NCBI GenBank assembly: GCA_039915085.1
Contig: JBDSOC010000049.1
Coordinates: 1-49,837 of the forward strand
Length of the DNA stretch: 49,837 bases
Direction: 5' to 3'
Source of the DNA: JACMLD01 sp039915085
GTDB taxonomy: Bacteria > Bacteroidota > Bacteroidia > Chitinophagales > Chitinophagaceae
Position 1 is the stretch's first letter; each line of letters begins with the position of its first letter. The position numbers and the translations under genes were made by a program. This document shows, piece after piece, positions 8,382 to 17,480 of the stretch. The notes below the pieces were generated by a model. That model had not been told where the DNA came from, did no database searches, and saw only the letters and a program-made list of their open reading frames with translations.

Positions 8382-8972
8382 TCAGGGCGTCAGTGCTTTA
8401 ATTACCAGCGCCAGTGCTTCATTCATTACTTTTTCTGTCAGTGTAAATTTTTTTCCACCTATACTTGTTCCTTCCAGGTGAAATTTTACAAGATTATACA
8501 TTGGAGCAAATGCAATGGACCAATACACCTCTATTTGTACTTTCACCAGTTCATTTCTTTTTATTGCATTTAAAACAAAGGCTGTCATGGTATCTTTAAA
8601 GCTTCCGCGTATCATGCACAGTGCTTTTTCCTGCAGTGGTGAATGCCGCAGTTGCTCCATAAACGTCATCTGCTGCGGATGCTTCATACAAAATTTTGCC
8701 CGGTTCATCCATTGCACCCTCAATCCTTCACTAAAAGACATATTGGGGTTAAAATTTTTTAAAGTGGCCTCCGCCATATCCCTGAAAGCATCTGCCCAAA
8801 GCTGCATGATCAGATCTTCACGGTCCTTGTAATAAATGTATAAAGTAGCAGGGGATACACTGGCCGCCTTTGCCAGCTTTTGCATACTGAATCCATCAAA
8901 GCCCTGCCTTACTATCAGGTCGACAGCCTTCTGCCGGATGGCCTGTATTTTATTGTCGTCCCTTGTTCTCAT
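8382..8972 (-). CDS. TetR/AcrR family transcriptional regulator
   Basis: 196 residues. Residues about 8-55 form the TetR helix-turn-helix: IRQKAVDLIVRQGFDGFSMQKLAKAASVSPATLYIYYKDREDLI, with the typical YYKDKE-like recognition end. The C-terminal ligand domain is not diagnostic. The gene is first in the minus-strand operon with the HMA-like protein and the MFS transporter, and its own promoter overlaps a candidate operator (8980-9001), so it is probably an autorepressor released by the MFS substrate. Confidence 0.92.
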   Translation of the reverse strand: MRTRDDNKIQAIRQKAVDLIVRQGFDGFSMQKLAKAASVSPATLYIYYKDREDLIMQLWADAFRDMAEATLKNFNPNMSFSEGLRVQWMNRAKFCMKHPQQMTFMEQLRHSPLQEKALCMIRGSFKDTMTAFVLNAIKRNELVKVQIEVYWSIAFAPMYNLVKFHLEGTSIGGKKFTLTEKVMNEALALVIKALTP

Positions 8973-8979
8973 CTGAAAA

Positions 8980-9001
8980 CAAATATAAATGAATGTTCGT
9001 T
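8980..9001 (-). promoter_or_regulatory. TetR promoter -7 element with overlapping operator candidate
   Basis: On the minus strand a TATATTTG (8987-8980) matches the Bacteroidota -7 consensus TAnnTTTG and lies 7 nt before the TetR ATG. Directly upstream is AACGAACATTCATT (9001-8988), an imperfect palindrome with arms AACGAA/TTCATT. Such a dyad abutting the -7 element is where an autorepressing TetR protein would bind. Confidence 0.55.
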
Positions 9002-9363
9002 TAGTTATGAAAAATGTGGAAAAATAATAACCGCTGCCTTTTTATTTTTAAGGACAAGATTCCTGCATCAATCATACCACAACCAATAAAGTTTTCATGT
9101 GCTGAATAATTGTTGCGGATTACCTATCGCTTGTACAATTAACGGTGTTTATAAAAATGTTCAGGCAAACCTGCACATACATTTAATCAGGAACAGATAA
9201 ATATTCATAAAAACGATTCTCTGAAAGCCTCGAATTGCGGGCAGTTACCGCCCGAAAAAAATTAGTACCTGACCTTTAAAAGAACCCATATAAAACCCCG
9301 TAAGAAGAAAAATTACCGGACTTGCTTCCATTTGTGCGATCTCCCATGCTATCATTTAGCTTA

Positions 9364-9377
9364 TGAAAACGTTTACA
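9364..9377. promoter_or_regulatory. LacI-type operator upstream of susC
   Basis: TGAAAACGTTTACA is a near-perfect 14-bp palindrome with the central CG that LacI/GalR proteins bind. It differs at one base from the perfect site in front of the lacI gene at 16362. If transcription starts from the -7 element at 9385, the operator covers about -32 to -19, overlapping the -33 region, which fits repression. Confidence 0.7.
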
Positions 9378-9384
9378 TGGAAAT

Positions 9385-9392
9385 TAATTTTG
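9385..9392 (+). promoter_or_regulatory. Promoter -7 element of susC
   Basis: TAATTTTG fits TAnnTTTG exactly and lies just downstream of the LacI-type operator. It would give an mRNA leader of about 120 nt before the susC ATG, typical of SusC genes. Confidence 0.6.
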
Positions 9393-9517
9393 TATTAAGG
9401 ATAAGTAATCAAAATATTATCTATGTTTAGTGCGGTATTTGAACAATCCCTGTTTCTTTATTTTGCAAATTAATCAGAGATTGCTCATATTCATATTTTA
9501 ACCAACTACTAACTACA

Positions 9518-12500
9518 ATGAAAAGAACTATTCAAACCAGGTTCGGGCTGCTGATGGGGCTATTATTTACCATCTGTGGTCTTGCTGCTTCCGGTAAAGG
9601 AATTCCTGTGAAGCATTTTATCAGTCCACCCGATCAAACAATTACCGGCCGTATTACAGATGCTGCTTCGGGTAATCCGCTGGCAGGCGCTACGATTGCT
9701 GTAAAAAATACTAAACGCACGACCTCTTCAGATGCTGATGGAAATTTTTCCATTTCTGTTGTTGATGACAAATCGATCCTTGTAATCAGCTTTGTTGGCT
9801 ATACCGGTCAGCAGGTATCCATATCGGGTAAAACTGTTGTTGACATTAAACTGGAAGCTATTGCCGCAGACCTGCAACAGGTGGTTGTAGTAGGTTATGG
9901 CACACAAAGTAAGAAGGACATAACCGGCTCAGTAAAATCACTAAAAGTGGAATCCTTTAACCGGGGTATTATCAATTCCCCCGAGCAATTGCTGCAGGGT
10001 AAAGTGGCTGGTGTAAACGTAACTTCTGCCAGTGGTGAACCGGGCGGCGCACTTGCCATCAGCATCCGTGGACCGGGTGGCGTAAGAACGGGTAATACAC
10101 CTTTATTTGTGGTGGATGGACTTGCGCTTGACAATTCAAGCACAGGCGGCGGCAACCCGTTAAATTTTATGAACCCGCAGGATATTGAATCCATAGATGT
10201 ATTGAAAGATGCTTCGGCCAGTGCTATTTATGGTACAAGAGGCGCCAATGGCGTTATATTAATTACAACCAAAAGAGGTAAAGCGGGCACCAGTGTTATG
10301 AGCTATTCTGGCAGCCTGGGTATATCTAACCTTGCAAGAAAAATACCCATTTTTTCTACTGCCGATTACAAAAAAAATGTAGTGGCTGTTGGCGGTGTAC
10401 TTGACGATAAGGGCGGCAACACCGACTGGCAAAAAGAAATTACACGTACCGCCATCACACAAAACCATAACATTACTTTAAGCGGTGGCGCTAATAAACT
10501 GTCTTACTATGCATCTTTTGGCATGCAGAAACAGCAGGGCATCATTAAATTTAATGACTTTAACCGTTATACCGGCCGTTTCAATGTAACACAGCGTTTC
10601 CTGGAAGACAGGCGTACAGTGGAAGCCAACCTTACCGCCACCAGTACCAATGGCACGCGTCCGCCCATACAGGATGTAATTGGTAATGCGCTTTCCAATA
10701 ACCCAACTTACCCGGCACGCGATGCCAATGGTAATCCGGCGCAATACCAGGCCATTACCAACCCACTGCAATCTTTTACCCTGGATAAAGAGATCACAAA
10801 AATTAACCGGGTGCTGGGTAATATTACCAGTACGCTGAAACTGACAAAAGACCTCAGCTATAAACTGAATTTTGGTGTTGATAATTCAACCGGCACCAGG
10901 GATGTACAGGGGCTGCCCAGTTTAATTCCGCAGCGTGATGGCCGCCTGGAAACGTATTACACTACCAACCGCAATACACTAATAGAAAATTACCTGACGT
11001 ATGCGCATACTTTTGGTGATCATAAAATAGATGCGTTGGCAGGCCATTCTTACCAGAAAGTATTTTTGCAGGGCCGTAATTACAGCATCAATAAATTCCC
11101 GATTTCACCGGTAGAACCACAATACAATCCAGGCACCGGCACGGAATTAACGCTGGTAAATAATGCGCCCGGCGGCTATGCACTGAACAATGAGCTGCAG
11201 TCATTTTTTGGCAGGGTAAATTACCAGTACAAAAGCAAGTACCTCGCTACTGTGAATTTCAGAACAGATGGATCTTCCAAATTTGGTGGTAATAACAAAT
11301 ACGGATATTTTCCTTCCTTCTCATTGGGATGGAAAATAACGGAAGAAGCATTCATGAAGAATTCCATATTCAGCAACCTGAAACTAAGAGCAGGATGGGG
11401 ACAGACGGGTAACCAGGAAATAGAACCTAAAATTACGCTGCCAAGTTACACGGCAAGTGTTTCCTCCAGCACCAGTTATCCGCTCACAGGAACAGGAAAT
11501 TATCCTTCTGGACTTACCTATCGCAGGCTGGCAAATTCTGATATACAATGGGAAGTGAGTACACAGACCAATGTGGGACTGGATTTCGGATTATTTAAAG
11601 GCAGGTTGAACGGTTCAATTGATGTTTTTAACAAGAATACCAATAACATTCTGCTGAAGGTAATACCAACGGATCCTATTGTGCCTGCACCGGAAGTATG
11701 GACAAACGTGAAGGACATGAACATTAATAACAAAGGCCTTGAAATTGATTTGGAATACCGCGTGAACAACGATAAAGGTTTCCGTTATTCTATTGGCGGT
11801 AACCTTACGCTGATTAGCAATAAAGTAACCAATTCACCATTCACTGTGCTTCCTTCAGGCTCGGCTTCGGGTTCTGGTCTTACTTCGGCTACCATCAACG
11901 GTTATATCAACAACCAGCCCATCGGTACTTTCTACCTGAAAGAATGGACAGGCTTTGATGCCAATGGTATCAGTACTTTCAGGGATACTGATAAAGACGG
12001 CATCGTGACTGACAAAGACAGGATTGCCGCAGGACAGGCTTTGCCCAATGTGCTGTACAATTTCAATGGCAGCCTGGGTTACAAAGGGTTTGATTTGGTA
12101 GCAAATTTTAACGGAATATCCGGCAATAAGGTGTACGACAATACGGCCAACGCTATTTTTTATAAATTGAAATTGTCAAAAGGTATTAATACCACGGCTG
12201 AAGCAATTGCCTTTCCAAACGAATCAATAAGCAATTCAGCACCAGTGAGTACACGCTATTTAAAAAGCGGCGCATTTCTCCGTTTAAACAACCTGGCGCT
12301 GGGTTATAATTTCAACCCCACCAAACTGGGTCTTGGCCGCTGGGTTACCGCCTTACGGTTATCTGTAACCGCACAAAATGTTTTTGTAATAACCAAGTAC
12401 GATGGATATGATCCGGATGTAAACACAGACAGGCAGGTAGACGGTGTATTGTCTTATGGTATTGATTACCTGACCTACCCGAAGGCCCGGTCATTTATTT

Positions 12501-12523
12501 TTGGATTAAACGTTTCATTTTAA
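9518..12523 (+). CDS. SusC/RagA family TonB-linked outer-membrane transporter
   Basis: 1001 residues, normal for SusC. After a signal peptide (about 1-27) comes a carboxypeptidase-regulatory-like domain (TITGRITDAASGNPLAGATI to about residue 115), then the SusC TonB-box/plug entry QQVVVVGYGTQSKKDITGSV, and a plug domain with LFVVDGLALDN and IESIDVLKDASASAIYGTRG, the family signature. The remainder is a 22-strand barrel ending in ...FGLNVSF with the terminal Phe. With the SusD lipoprotein 11 bp downstream it forms an outer-membrane import complex for an oligosaccharide or similar nutrient. No glycoside hydrolase lies nearby. A LacI-type operator precedes it. Confidence 0.97.
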   Translation: MKRTIQTRFGLLMGLLFTICGLAASGKGIPVKHFISPPDQTITGRITDAASGNPLAGATIAVKNTKRTTSSDADGNFSISVVDDKSILVISFVGYTGQQVSISGKTVVDIKLEAIAADLQQVVVVGYGTQSKKDITGSVKSLKVESFNRGIINSPEQLLQGKVAGVNVTSASGEPGGALAISIRGPGGVRTGNTPLFVVDGLALDNSSTGGGNPLNFMNPQDIESIDVLKDASASAIYGTRGANGVILITTKRGKAGTSVMSYSGSLGISNLARKIPIFSTADYKKNVVAVGGVLDDKGGNTDWQKEITRTAITQNHNITLSGGANKLSYYASFGMQKQQGIIKFNDFNRYTGRFNVTQRFLEDRRTVEANLTATSTNGTRPPIQDVIGNALSNNPTYPARDANGNPAQYQAITNPLQSFTLDKEITKINRVLGNITSTLKLTKDLSYKLNFGVDNSTGTRDVQGLPSLIPQRDGRLETYYTTNRNTLIENYLTYAHTFGDHKIDALAGHSYQKVFLQGRNYSINKFPISPVEPQYNPGTGTELTLVNNAPGGYALNNELQSFFGRVNYQYKSKYLATVNFRTDGSSKFGGNNKYGYFPSFSLGWKITEEAFMKNSIFSNLKLRAGWGQTGNQEIEPKITLPSYTASVSSSTSYPLTGTGNYPSGLTYRRLANSDIQWEVSTQTNVGLDFGLFKGRLNGSIDVFNKNTNNILLKVIPTDPIVPAPEVWTNVKDMNINNKGLEIDLEYRVNNDKGFRYSIGGNLTLISNKVTNSPFTVLPSGSASGSGLTSATINGYINNQPIGTFYLKEWTGFDANGISTFRDTDKDGIVTDKDRIAAGQALPNVLYNFNGSLGYKGFDLVANFNGISGNKVYDNTANAIFYKLKLSKGINTTAEAIAFPNESISNSAPVSTRYLKSGAFLRLNNLALGYNFNPTKLGLGRWVTALRLSVTAQNVFVITKYDGYDPDVNTDRQVDGVLSYGIDYLTYPKARSFIFGLNVSF

Positions 12524-12534
12524 AAATAACAGTC

Positions 12535-14223
12535 ATGAAAAATAGATTTATTAAATCCGCCTTACTGCTGGTGTTGATTGCTACAATCAGCAGTTGCAGC
12601 AAATTGAATGAAAAGGCACTGGATGAAATATTAGTAACTACTAACCTGTCAGATAAGCAAATAGCAGACGGGCTGATTGCCCCGGTATATGCCCGTCTCC
12701 CGGATATTTTCCTGCATACCAATTATTTCACCCTGCAGGAAATATCTACCGACGAGGCCATACTCCCCTATCGCGGCGGTACAGACTGGGGTGACAATGG
12801 TATCTACCTGAATATGCACAAGCATGAAACCATTTCAAGCGATGTGAACGTGAAGAATACCTGGAACCTGGTTACACAGGAAATTTCCCGGTCTGTAACG
12901 GCGATTACTTCACTGAAAGTCAACAAAGACCCGAGCGCACCGCTATACATAGCCGAAGCAAGGGGCATGCGGGCTTATTATAACCTGATGAGCCTTGACC
13001 TTTTTGGTGTTGCCTTTGTAAAAGAGGATGCTGAAGTATTGTCTAAAATCATACGTGGTACTGAAGCAGTAGAATACATTAAAAATGAGCTGCTGGCAGT
13101 AGAGCCCATACTTGACAATACCACTGGCCCCGGCAGGCTTACCAAAGCTGGTGTTTGGGGATTGCTGGCAAGACTTTACCTGAATGCCGCCGTTTATCGG
13201 GACCCATATGCGGCTACGTTTACATTTGCCCCCGGCGATATGGATAAAGTGGTAGAGTACAGTGATAAGATTATCAGTGCTAACCTGTTCTCTTTATCAC
13301 CTGATTATTTTGCCATATTTGGAAATGTTAATCACGACAATAAAGAATTGATTTTTGCTATTGATCAGCGCTCAGATTTGAATGGCCACAACCGTATGGC
13401 ATATTTTTCTTTGTCTGGCGACCAGTATCCACTGCCTGCATTTCCTGCAGCAAATGGTACAGATGGTCCGGCCATTACACCAGATTTTTACGCAAGCTGG
13501 ACAGCAGCCAATGGCGCCACTGACCCGGCAGCCGCAGACCCAAGATTTTACAAACAAAACATTTCCATCTACACAAACCCCGGCGACTCCTGTGTTACCG
13601 ATTTTAATGAAGACAGGGGTATCCTGCGTGGTCAGCAATACGGCCTGCAACGCGTAGCCGGTGCTTTTGTAAAATGCAGCAACGGAAATTTTAAAGTGGG
13701 TAAATTATTTAACCTGTCAAGGAGTAATCCAAATTTGCCGGTAGATTTTACCCTGGCCATTGATTTCAGCGTTGTGGGTAGCAATTATTCCACCGGTTAC
13801 CGTGTAGAGAAATATGAATTCAGCCGCGCTTCCGCCAGCGGTAGAAATTTTGGGCAGGCAGATATTATAATACTCCGTCTTGCCGATATCTACCTGATGC
13901 GTGCAGAAGCAAAATTGCGTAAGGGTGACGCTGCCGGTGCACTCACTGATGTAAATACAGTAAGAACATCAAGAACAGCCTACGCAGTTAAAGGCACAGA
14001 TCTTCCCGCCATTACACTTGATTTGCTATTCAGGGAAAGAGGTTTTGAATTGTATTGGGAAATGGTGCGCCGTACAGACATGATACGCTTTGGGAAATAT
14101 GAAGGCACCTGGACCGAAAAATCTAATACAGATAAAAACAAAAGAATATTCCCGATACCGCAGACAGCGATTGACGGGGCTTCTAACCTGCCGGATTTCC
14201 TGAAACAAAACCAGGGATATTAA
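12535..14223 (+). CDS. SusD/RagB family nutrient-binding outer-membrane lipoprotein
   Basis: 562 residues. The signal peptide ends in the lipobox-like TISSC (C20 lipidated). The N-terminal half has the TPR-rich SusD fold (EARGMRAYYNLMSLDLFGVAF), and the C-terminal part carries the diagnostic IIILRLADIYLMRAEAKLRKGDAAGALTDVN and LLFRERGFELYWEMVRRTDMIRFGKY segments. It caps the SusC barrel and binds the ligand. It is co-transcribed with susC (11 bp gap) and followed by a strong terminator. Confidence 0.97.
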   Translation: MKNRFIKSALLLVLIATISSCSKLNEKALDEILVTTNLSDKQIADGLIAPVYARLPDIFLHTNYFTLQEISTDEAILPYRGGTDWGDNGIYLNMHKHETISSDVNVKNTWNLVTQEISRSVTAITSLKVNKDPSAPLYIAEARGMRAYYNLMSLDLFGVAFVKEDAEVLSKIIRGTEAVEYIKNELLAVEPILDNTTGPGRLTKAGVWGLLARLYLNAAVYRDPYAATFTFAPGDMDKVVEYSDKIISANLFSLSPDYFAIFGNVNHDNKELIFAIDQRSDLNGHNRMAYFSLSGDQYPLPAFPAANGTDGPAITPDFYASWTAANGATDPAAADPRFYKQNISIYTNPGDSCVTDFNEDRGILRGQQYGLQRVAGAFVKCSNGNFKVGKLFNLSRSNPNLPVDFTLAIDFSVVGSNYSTGYRVEKYEFSRASASGRNFGQADIIILRLADIYLMRAEAKLRKGDAAGALTDVNTVRTSRTAYAVKGTDLPAITLDLLFRERGFELYWEMVRRTDMIRFGKYEGTWTEKSNTDKNKRIFPIPQTAIDGASNLPDFLKQNQGY

Positions 14224-14251
14224 TAATTTCCTGCAGATAATAACTTAACTA

Positions 14252-14293
14252 AAAAAGCGATGGCCACTTGCAAAAGTGGCCATCGCTTTTTAT
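14252..14293 (+). terminator. Intrinsic terminator after susD
   Basis: An 18-bp perfect stem (arms 14252-14269 and 14274-14291) with a GCAA loop. The core arm GCGATGGCCACTT is GC-rich and is flanked by A-run and T-run, so it can terminate from both sides: susD from the left and the symporter transcript from the right. Confidence 0.88.
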
Positions 14294-14607
14294 ATGTTCC
14301 CTCTTCCCCGACCTTTTTCCACCTTCGGTACTTCATCCACCTTCTCATAAAAGAAAAGGGAAGCTAAAATGTCTCTTACGAAAGGGAGCCGATCCGTAAA
14401 ACTCACTATTAATTTCAAGCGAGGGGTTCACGCAATTCAATCTTTCATGTATATTTTTTTGAACACATAATTTATAACTACCATGGGTGTATGTAATAAA
14501 TCTTCCAGACAGCTATAGGTTCAAGAATCCGCAAGTATTACTTTTGAAGACTTTTACCTGTGGCACCCTCTCCCAACTGCGTTGGAGAGAGGTCCGGGGA
14601 TGAGGTC
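14294..14607. repeat. Intergenic region with degenerate inverted repeat
   Basis: About 310 bp between the susD terminator and the symporter stop. The only structure I can support is at 14568-14591, where CTCTCCCAAC and GTTGGAGAGAG form a hairpin with a TGC loop inside a CCCTCTCC...GGAGAGAGG context, a type of short repeat often scattered between genes in Bacteroidota. No coding sequence is evident. Confidence 0.45.
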
Positions 14608-16239
14608 TTACCAAAAAGCCGTATACAGCGCTGTTAGAATACCCACTATCAAAACCGAACCAATAATAAAAGACGGAGAGCAGCGGAACAGAGTTTTATC
14701 TACTTCAATAATGCGCTCAGCATTTTTTGTTTTAGGATCAAGCAAACTCATGGCTATCATCAGCACCACAATAAAGACAAACACAATCGTCATCCTGTCC
14801 AGGAAAGGATAATCCGGGAAGGCGCCATTTGTCCACACGGGCAAATATTTTAACACGATAGACAGCGGAATCGTAAGTAACGCCCCTGCCAACGCCGCCG
14901 CAGAACTGGTACGCTTCCAGAAAATACCCAATAAAAAAATGGCAAGCACACCGGGCGAAATAAACCCAACATATTCCTGTATAAACTGGTAGGCCTGATC
15001 AAGCGTACTCAAAGCCGGCGCTATGAGGCTGGCAACAACCATACTTACAATAACCGCCCATCTTCCGGTGCTGATCAACTTTTTTTCGCTGGCTTCTTTA
15101 TTAAAAAACTTCTTGTAAATATCAAGCGTAAAAATAGTAGAGATGCTGTTGGCTTTACCGGCAAGCGATGCAATTACTGCAGCCACCAGCGCTGCAAAAG
15201 CAAGCCCCTTCATGCCTTCTGGTAAAAGATTCAGCAAGGTAGGATACGCATGATCCGGCTTTACCACACCGGCTGCATCTTTTAATGATTCACTAAACAT
15301 ACCCTGGCTGTATAAAACATAAGCGGCAATACCTGGTAACACAGCGATTACAGGTATCAGCAGTTTTAAAAAAGCGGCAAACAAAATACCGCTGCGGGCT
15401 GTTTTTAAATCGGCGCCCAGTGCACGCTGAATAATATACTGGTTACAGCCCCAGTAATTCAGGTTGTTGATCCACATACCGCCTATCAGAACTGATAAGC
15501 CTGGCAGATCTTTATAGTAAGGGTTCGACTTATTAAATATCATGTGAAAATGTTCCGGCGCTTTTTCTTTCAGCAAAAACAATCCTTTCAACGCGTCTTT
15601 ACCAAACCCGAAATGACCAGATACCATGGTTAGCGCAAGATAGGTAGTGGTGAGCCCGCCGAGTATAAGCACAAACACCTGCACCACGTCTGTGTAGCCA
15701 ATTACTTTCATTCCACCCAATGTTACAATAACCGAGAAGAATGCCAGAGCAATAACACAATACGAAAATGGAATGTTGGAAACCGATGATATGGCCAGTG
15801 CACCGAGGTAAATGATAGAAGTAAGGTTGACAAACACATACACGAGCAACCAGAAGATGGCCATGACCGTACTGACCGTACTGTTGTACCGCTGGTGCAG
15901 GAACTGCGGCATGGTATAAATCTTATTCTTAAGGTATACGGGCAACAGAAACACCGCCACGATGATAAGTGTTGCCGCGGCCATCCATTCGTAGGTAGAA
16001 ATAGCGAGGCCAAGTGCAAAACCAGAACCGGACATGCCTATGAAATGCTCTGCAGAAATATTGGATGCTATCAGTGAAGCCCCAATGGCCCACCAGGTAA
16101 GCGATCCTTCTGCCAGGAAAAAGTCTTTGGCGCCTTGCTGACCCGTTTTTTTTCTTTTGTATATATAATAGCCATACCAGGAAATGAAAACGAAATAAAC
16201 AGCGAATATGGCGTAGTCACCGGGTTTTAATTGATTCAT
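14608..16239 (-). CDS. Sodium/sugar symporter, SSS family (SGLT/SLC5 type)
   Basis: 543 residues with about 14 membrane helices. The SGLT hallmark ASLIASNISAEHFIGMSGSGF follows helix 1, and FFLAEGSLTWWAIG precedes it. TMPQFLHQRYNSTV, GGMKVIGYTDVVQVFVL, NLNYWGCNQYIIQRALGA and AALVAAVIASLAGKANSISTIFTLDIYKK are typical of bacterial Na+/glucose-galactose symporters (vSGLT type). It imports a sugar across the inner membrane with Na+. It is convergent with susCD and divergent from lacI, so it probably takes up the monosaccharide freed from what SusCD imports, or the sugar sensed by the regulator. Confidence 0.93.
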   Translation of the reverse strand: MNQLKPGDYAIFAVYFVFISWYGYYIYKRKKTGQQGAKDFFLAEGSLTWWAIGASLIASNISAEHFIGMSGSGFALGLAISTYEWMAAATLIIVAVFLLPVYLKNKIYTMPQFLHQRYNSTVSTVMAIFWLLVYVFVNLTSIIYLGALAISSVSNIPFSYCVIALAFFSVIVTLGGMKVIGYTDVVQVFVLILGGLTTTYLALTMVSGHFGFGKDALKGLFLLKEKAPEHFHMIFNKSNPYYKDLPGLSVLIGGMWINNLNYWGCNQYIIQRALGADLKTARSGILFAAFLKLLIPVIAVLPGIAAYVLYSQGMFSESLKDAAGVVKPDHAYPTLLNLLPEGMKGLAFAALVAAVIASLAGKANSISTIFTLDIYKKFFNKEASEKKLISTGRWAVIVSMVVASLIAPALSTLDQAYQFIQEYVGFISPGVLAIFLLGIFWKRTSSAAALAGALLTIPLSIVLKYLPVWTNGAFPDYPFLDRMTIVFVFIVVLMIAMSLLDPKTKNAERIIEVDKTLFRCSPSFIIGSVLIVGILTALYTAFW

Positions 16240-16340
16240 GCAGGCAAGATAGTTAGTTAGTATGGTTCCGAAAATCCAATCGTTTAATAATGATAGCGGA
16301 ATTATTCGTTCTAAAGCTAAATAGATTTTACTTCCTTTTA

Positions 16341-16348
16341 CAATTTTG
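16341..16348 (+). promoter_or_regulatory. Putative lacI promoter -7 element
   Basis: CAATTTTG matches TAnnTTTG except for the first base. It lies 14 bp upstream of the perfect operator at 16362, so the operator would sit just downstream of the transcript start, an arrangement that suits autorepression. Confidence 0.4.
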
Positions 16349-16361
16349 ATATATTTATTTA

Positions 16362-16375
16362 TGAAAACGTTTTCA
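16362..16375. promoter_or_regulatory. LacI-type operator between the symporter and lacI
   Basis: TGAAAACGTTTTCA is a perfect 14-bp palindrome with central CG, the classical LacI/GalR half-site arrangement. It lies in the divergent spacer between the symporter (-) and lacI (+), so it can control both. The susC promoter carries the same site with one change. Confidence 0.8.
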
Positions 16376-16418
16376 ACTTACCGTGCCCGGTGCCCGTACA
16401 AAAAATGCCGTCAATATA

Positions 16419-17417
16419 ATGGATAAAGTCAATATACAAAGGCTGGCAGATGAACTGAATTTATCGATTGCTACAGTTTCAAGGGCTTTGAGGGACAGTT
16501 ACCAGATAAGGCCTGAAACCCGCAAAAAAGTATGGGATCTTGCGAAGAAGCTGAACTACCAGCCCAATCCATTTGCATCGGGTCTTCGTGAACAAAAAAG
16601 CAAAAATATTGCTGTTATTTTTCCGGAGCTGGCAAACAACTTTTTTTCACTTGCTATAAATGGAATAGAAGAAATTGCCAGGCAAAAAGGCTACCAGGTA
16701 TTGATCTACCTCACCCATGAATCTGCCGAAAATGAAACAGGATTTGTAAACAGTCTTGCTAATGGCAGGGTGGATGGTTTATTAATCTCACTCTCCAGCG
16801 AGACGGGTAATTATGATCATATCCGGGAACTTAATAAAAGACTGCCTGTTATTCTTTTTGACAGGGTGTGTGAGTCTGCTGATATGCTGAACGTAACTAC
16901 CGATGATTATGACAGCAGCTACAAAGCCACCATTCATTTAATTGAGAAAGGTTGTAAAAAGATTATGTACCTGCTGGCACTTAAAAATCTTTCAGCAGGT
17001 AAACTGCGTTTAAAGGGTTATACGGATGCATTGATACATTCAAACTTACCCGTAAATGAAAATCTTATTATTGATTGCGATAAAGATGAAAAAGAAAATT
17101 ATGCGCTGATAAAAGAAGCGGTGGCCGCACAGCAGCCAGATGGAATATTATCTTCAATAGAAAAACTGGGTATACTTTGTTATCATGTAGCCAGGGATCT
17201 GAAACTATCTGTTCCAAAACATTTAAAAATTGTAAGTTTTTCTAATCTTGAAACTGCATCATTGCTAAATCCTTCATTAACTACAATTACACAACCGGCA
17301 TTTGATATAGGAAAGGAAGCCGCTAATATTTTATTTCAGCTGCTTGATAAGAAAAAAACGGTGCCTGAAAGTAAAATAATAACATCCATGCTTATAGAAA
17401 GAGAGTCTACATCATGA
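16419..17417 (+). CDS. LacI/GalR family transcriptional regulator
   Basis: 332 residues from the ATG at 16419; an in-frame GTG at 16383 would add 12 residues of unlikely sequence. Residues about 4-50 are the LacI HTH and hinge: VNIQRLADELNLSIATVSRALRDSYQIRPETRKKV...LNYQPNPFASGLREQKSK, including the hinge-helix region contacting the operator's central CG. The rest is a periplasmic-binding-protein-like effector domain (IAVIFPELANNFFSLAINGIEE, DGLLISLS, VILFDRV, QPAFDIGKEAANILFQLL). It most likely senses a sugar and controls lacI, the symporter and susCD through the two operators described here. Confidence 0.95.
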   Translation: MDKVNIQRLADELNLSIATVSRALRDSYQIRPETRKKVWDLAKKLNYQPNPFASGLREQKSKNIAVIFPELANNFFSLAINGIEEIARQKGYQVLIYLTHESAENETGFVNSLANGRVDGLLISLSSETGNYDHIRELNKRLPVILFDRVCESADMLNVTTDDYDSSYKATIHLIEKGCKKIMYLLALKNLSAGKLRLKGYTDALIHSNLPVNENLIIDCDKDEKENYALIKEAVAAQQPDGILSSIEKLGILCYHVARDLKLSVPKHLKIVSFSNLETASLLNPSLTTITQPAFDIGKEAANILFQLLDKKKTVPESKIITSMLIERESTS

Positions 17418-17480
17418 GACGTGAAGGGTGAGGCCTGCGGAGACAGCGTTTGCCAGGCTTGTGCCTGACGTTTCGCGCTC

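Larger units (their letters stand above)
8973..9517. other. Intergenic region between the TetR operon and susC
   Basis: 545 bp without a credible gene. Its left end holds the TetR promoter and operator, and its right half holds the LacI-type operator and the susC promoter, listed separately. Between about 9010 and 9360 I see no further hairpin, repeat or coding sequence that I can support. Confidence 0.6.

Noticed and set aside
9364..9377. CcpA/cre site (catabolite control)
   Set aside because: The sequence also fits cre, but CcpA-type HPr control is a Firmicutes system; the adjacent LacI gene with an identical site is a simpler explanation.
13382..13657. Second open frame inside susD
   Set aside because: It is out of frame within conserved SusD sequence and has no start context or family match.
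14513..14536. tRNA T-arm-like GGTTCAAGAATCC
   Set aside because: No acceptor stem, D-arm or anticodon arm can be folded around it, and the loop length is wrong.
17418..17480. Terminator between lacI and the MORN-like gene
   Set aside because: CAGGC/GCCTG with a TTGT loop is only a 5-bp stem with no T-run directly after it.
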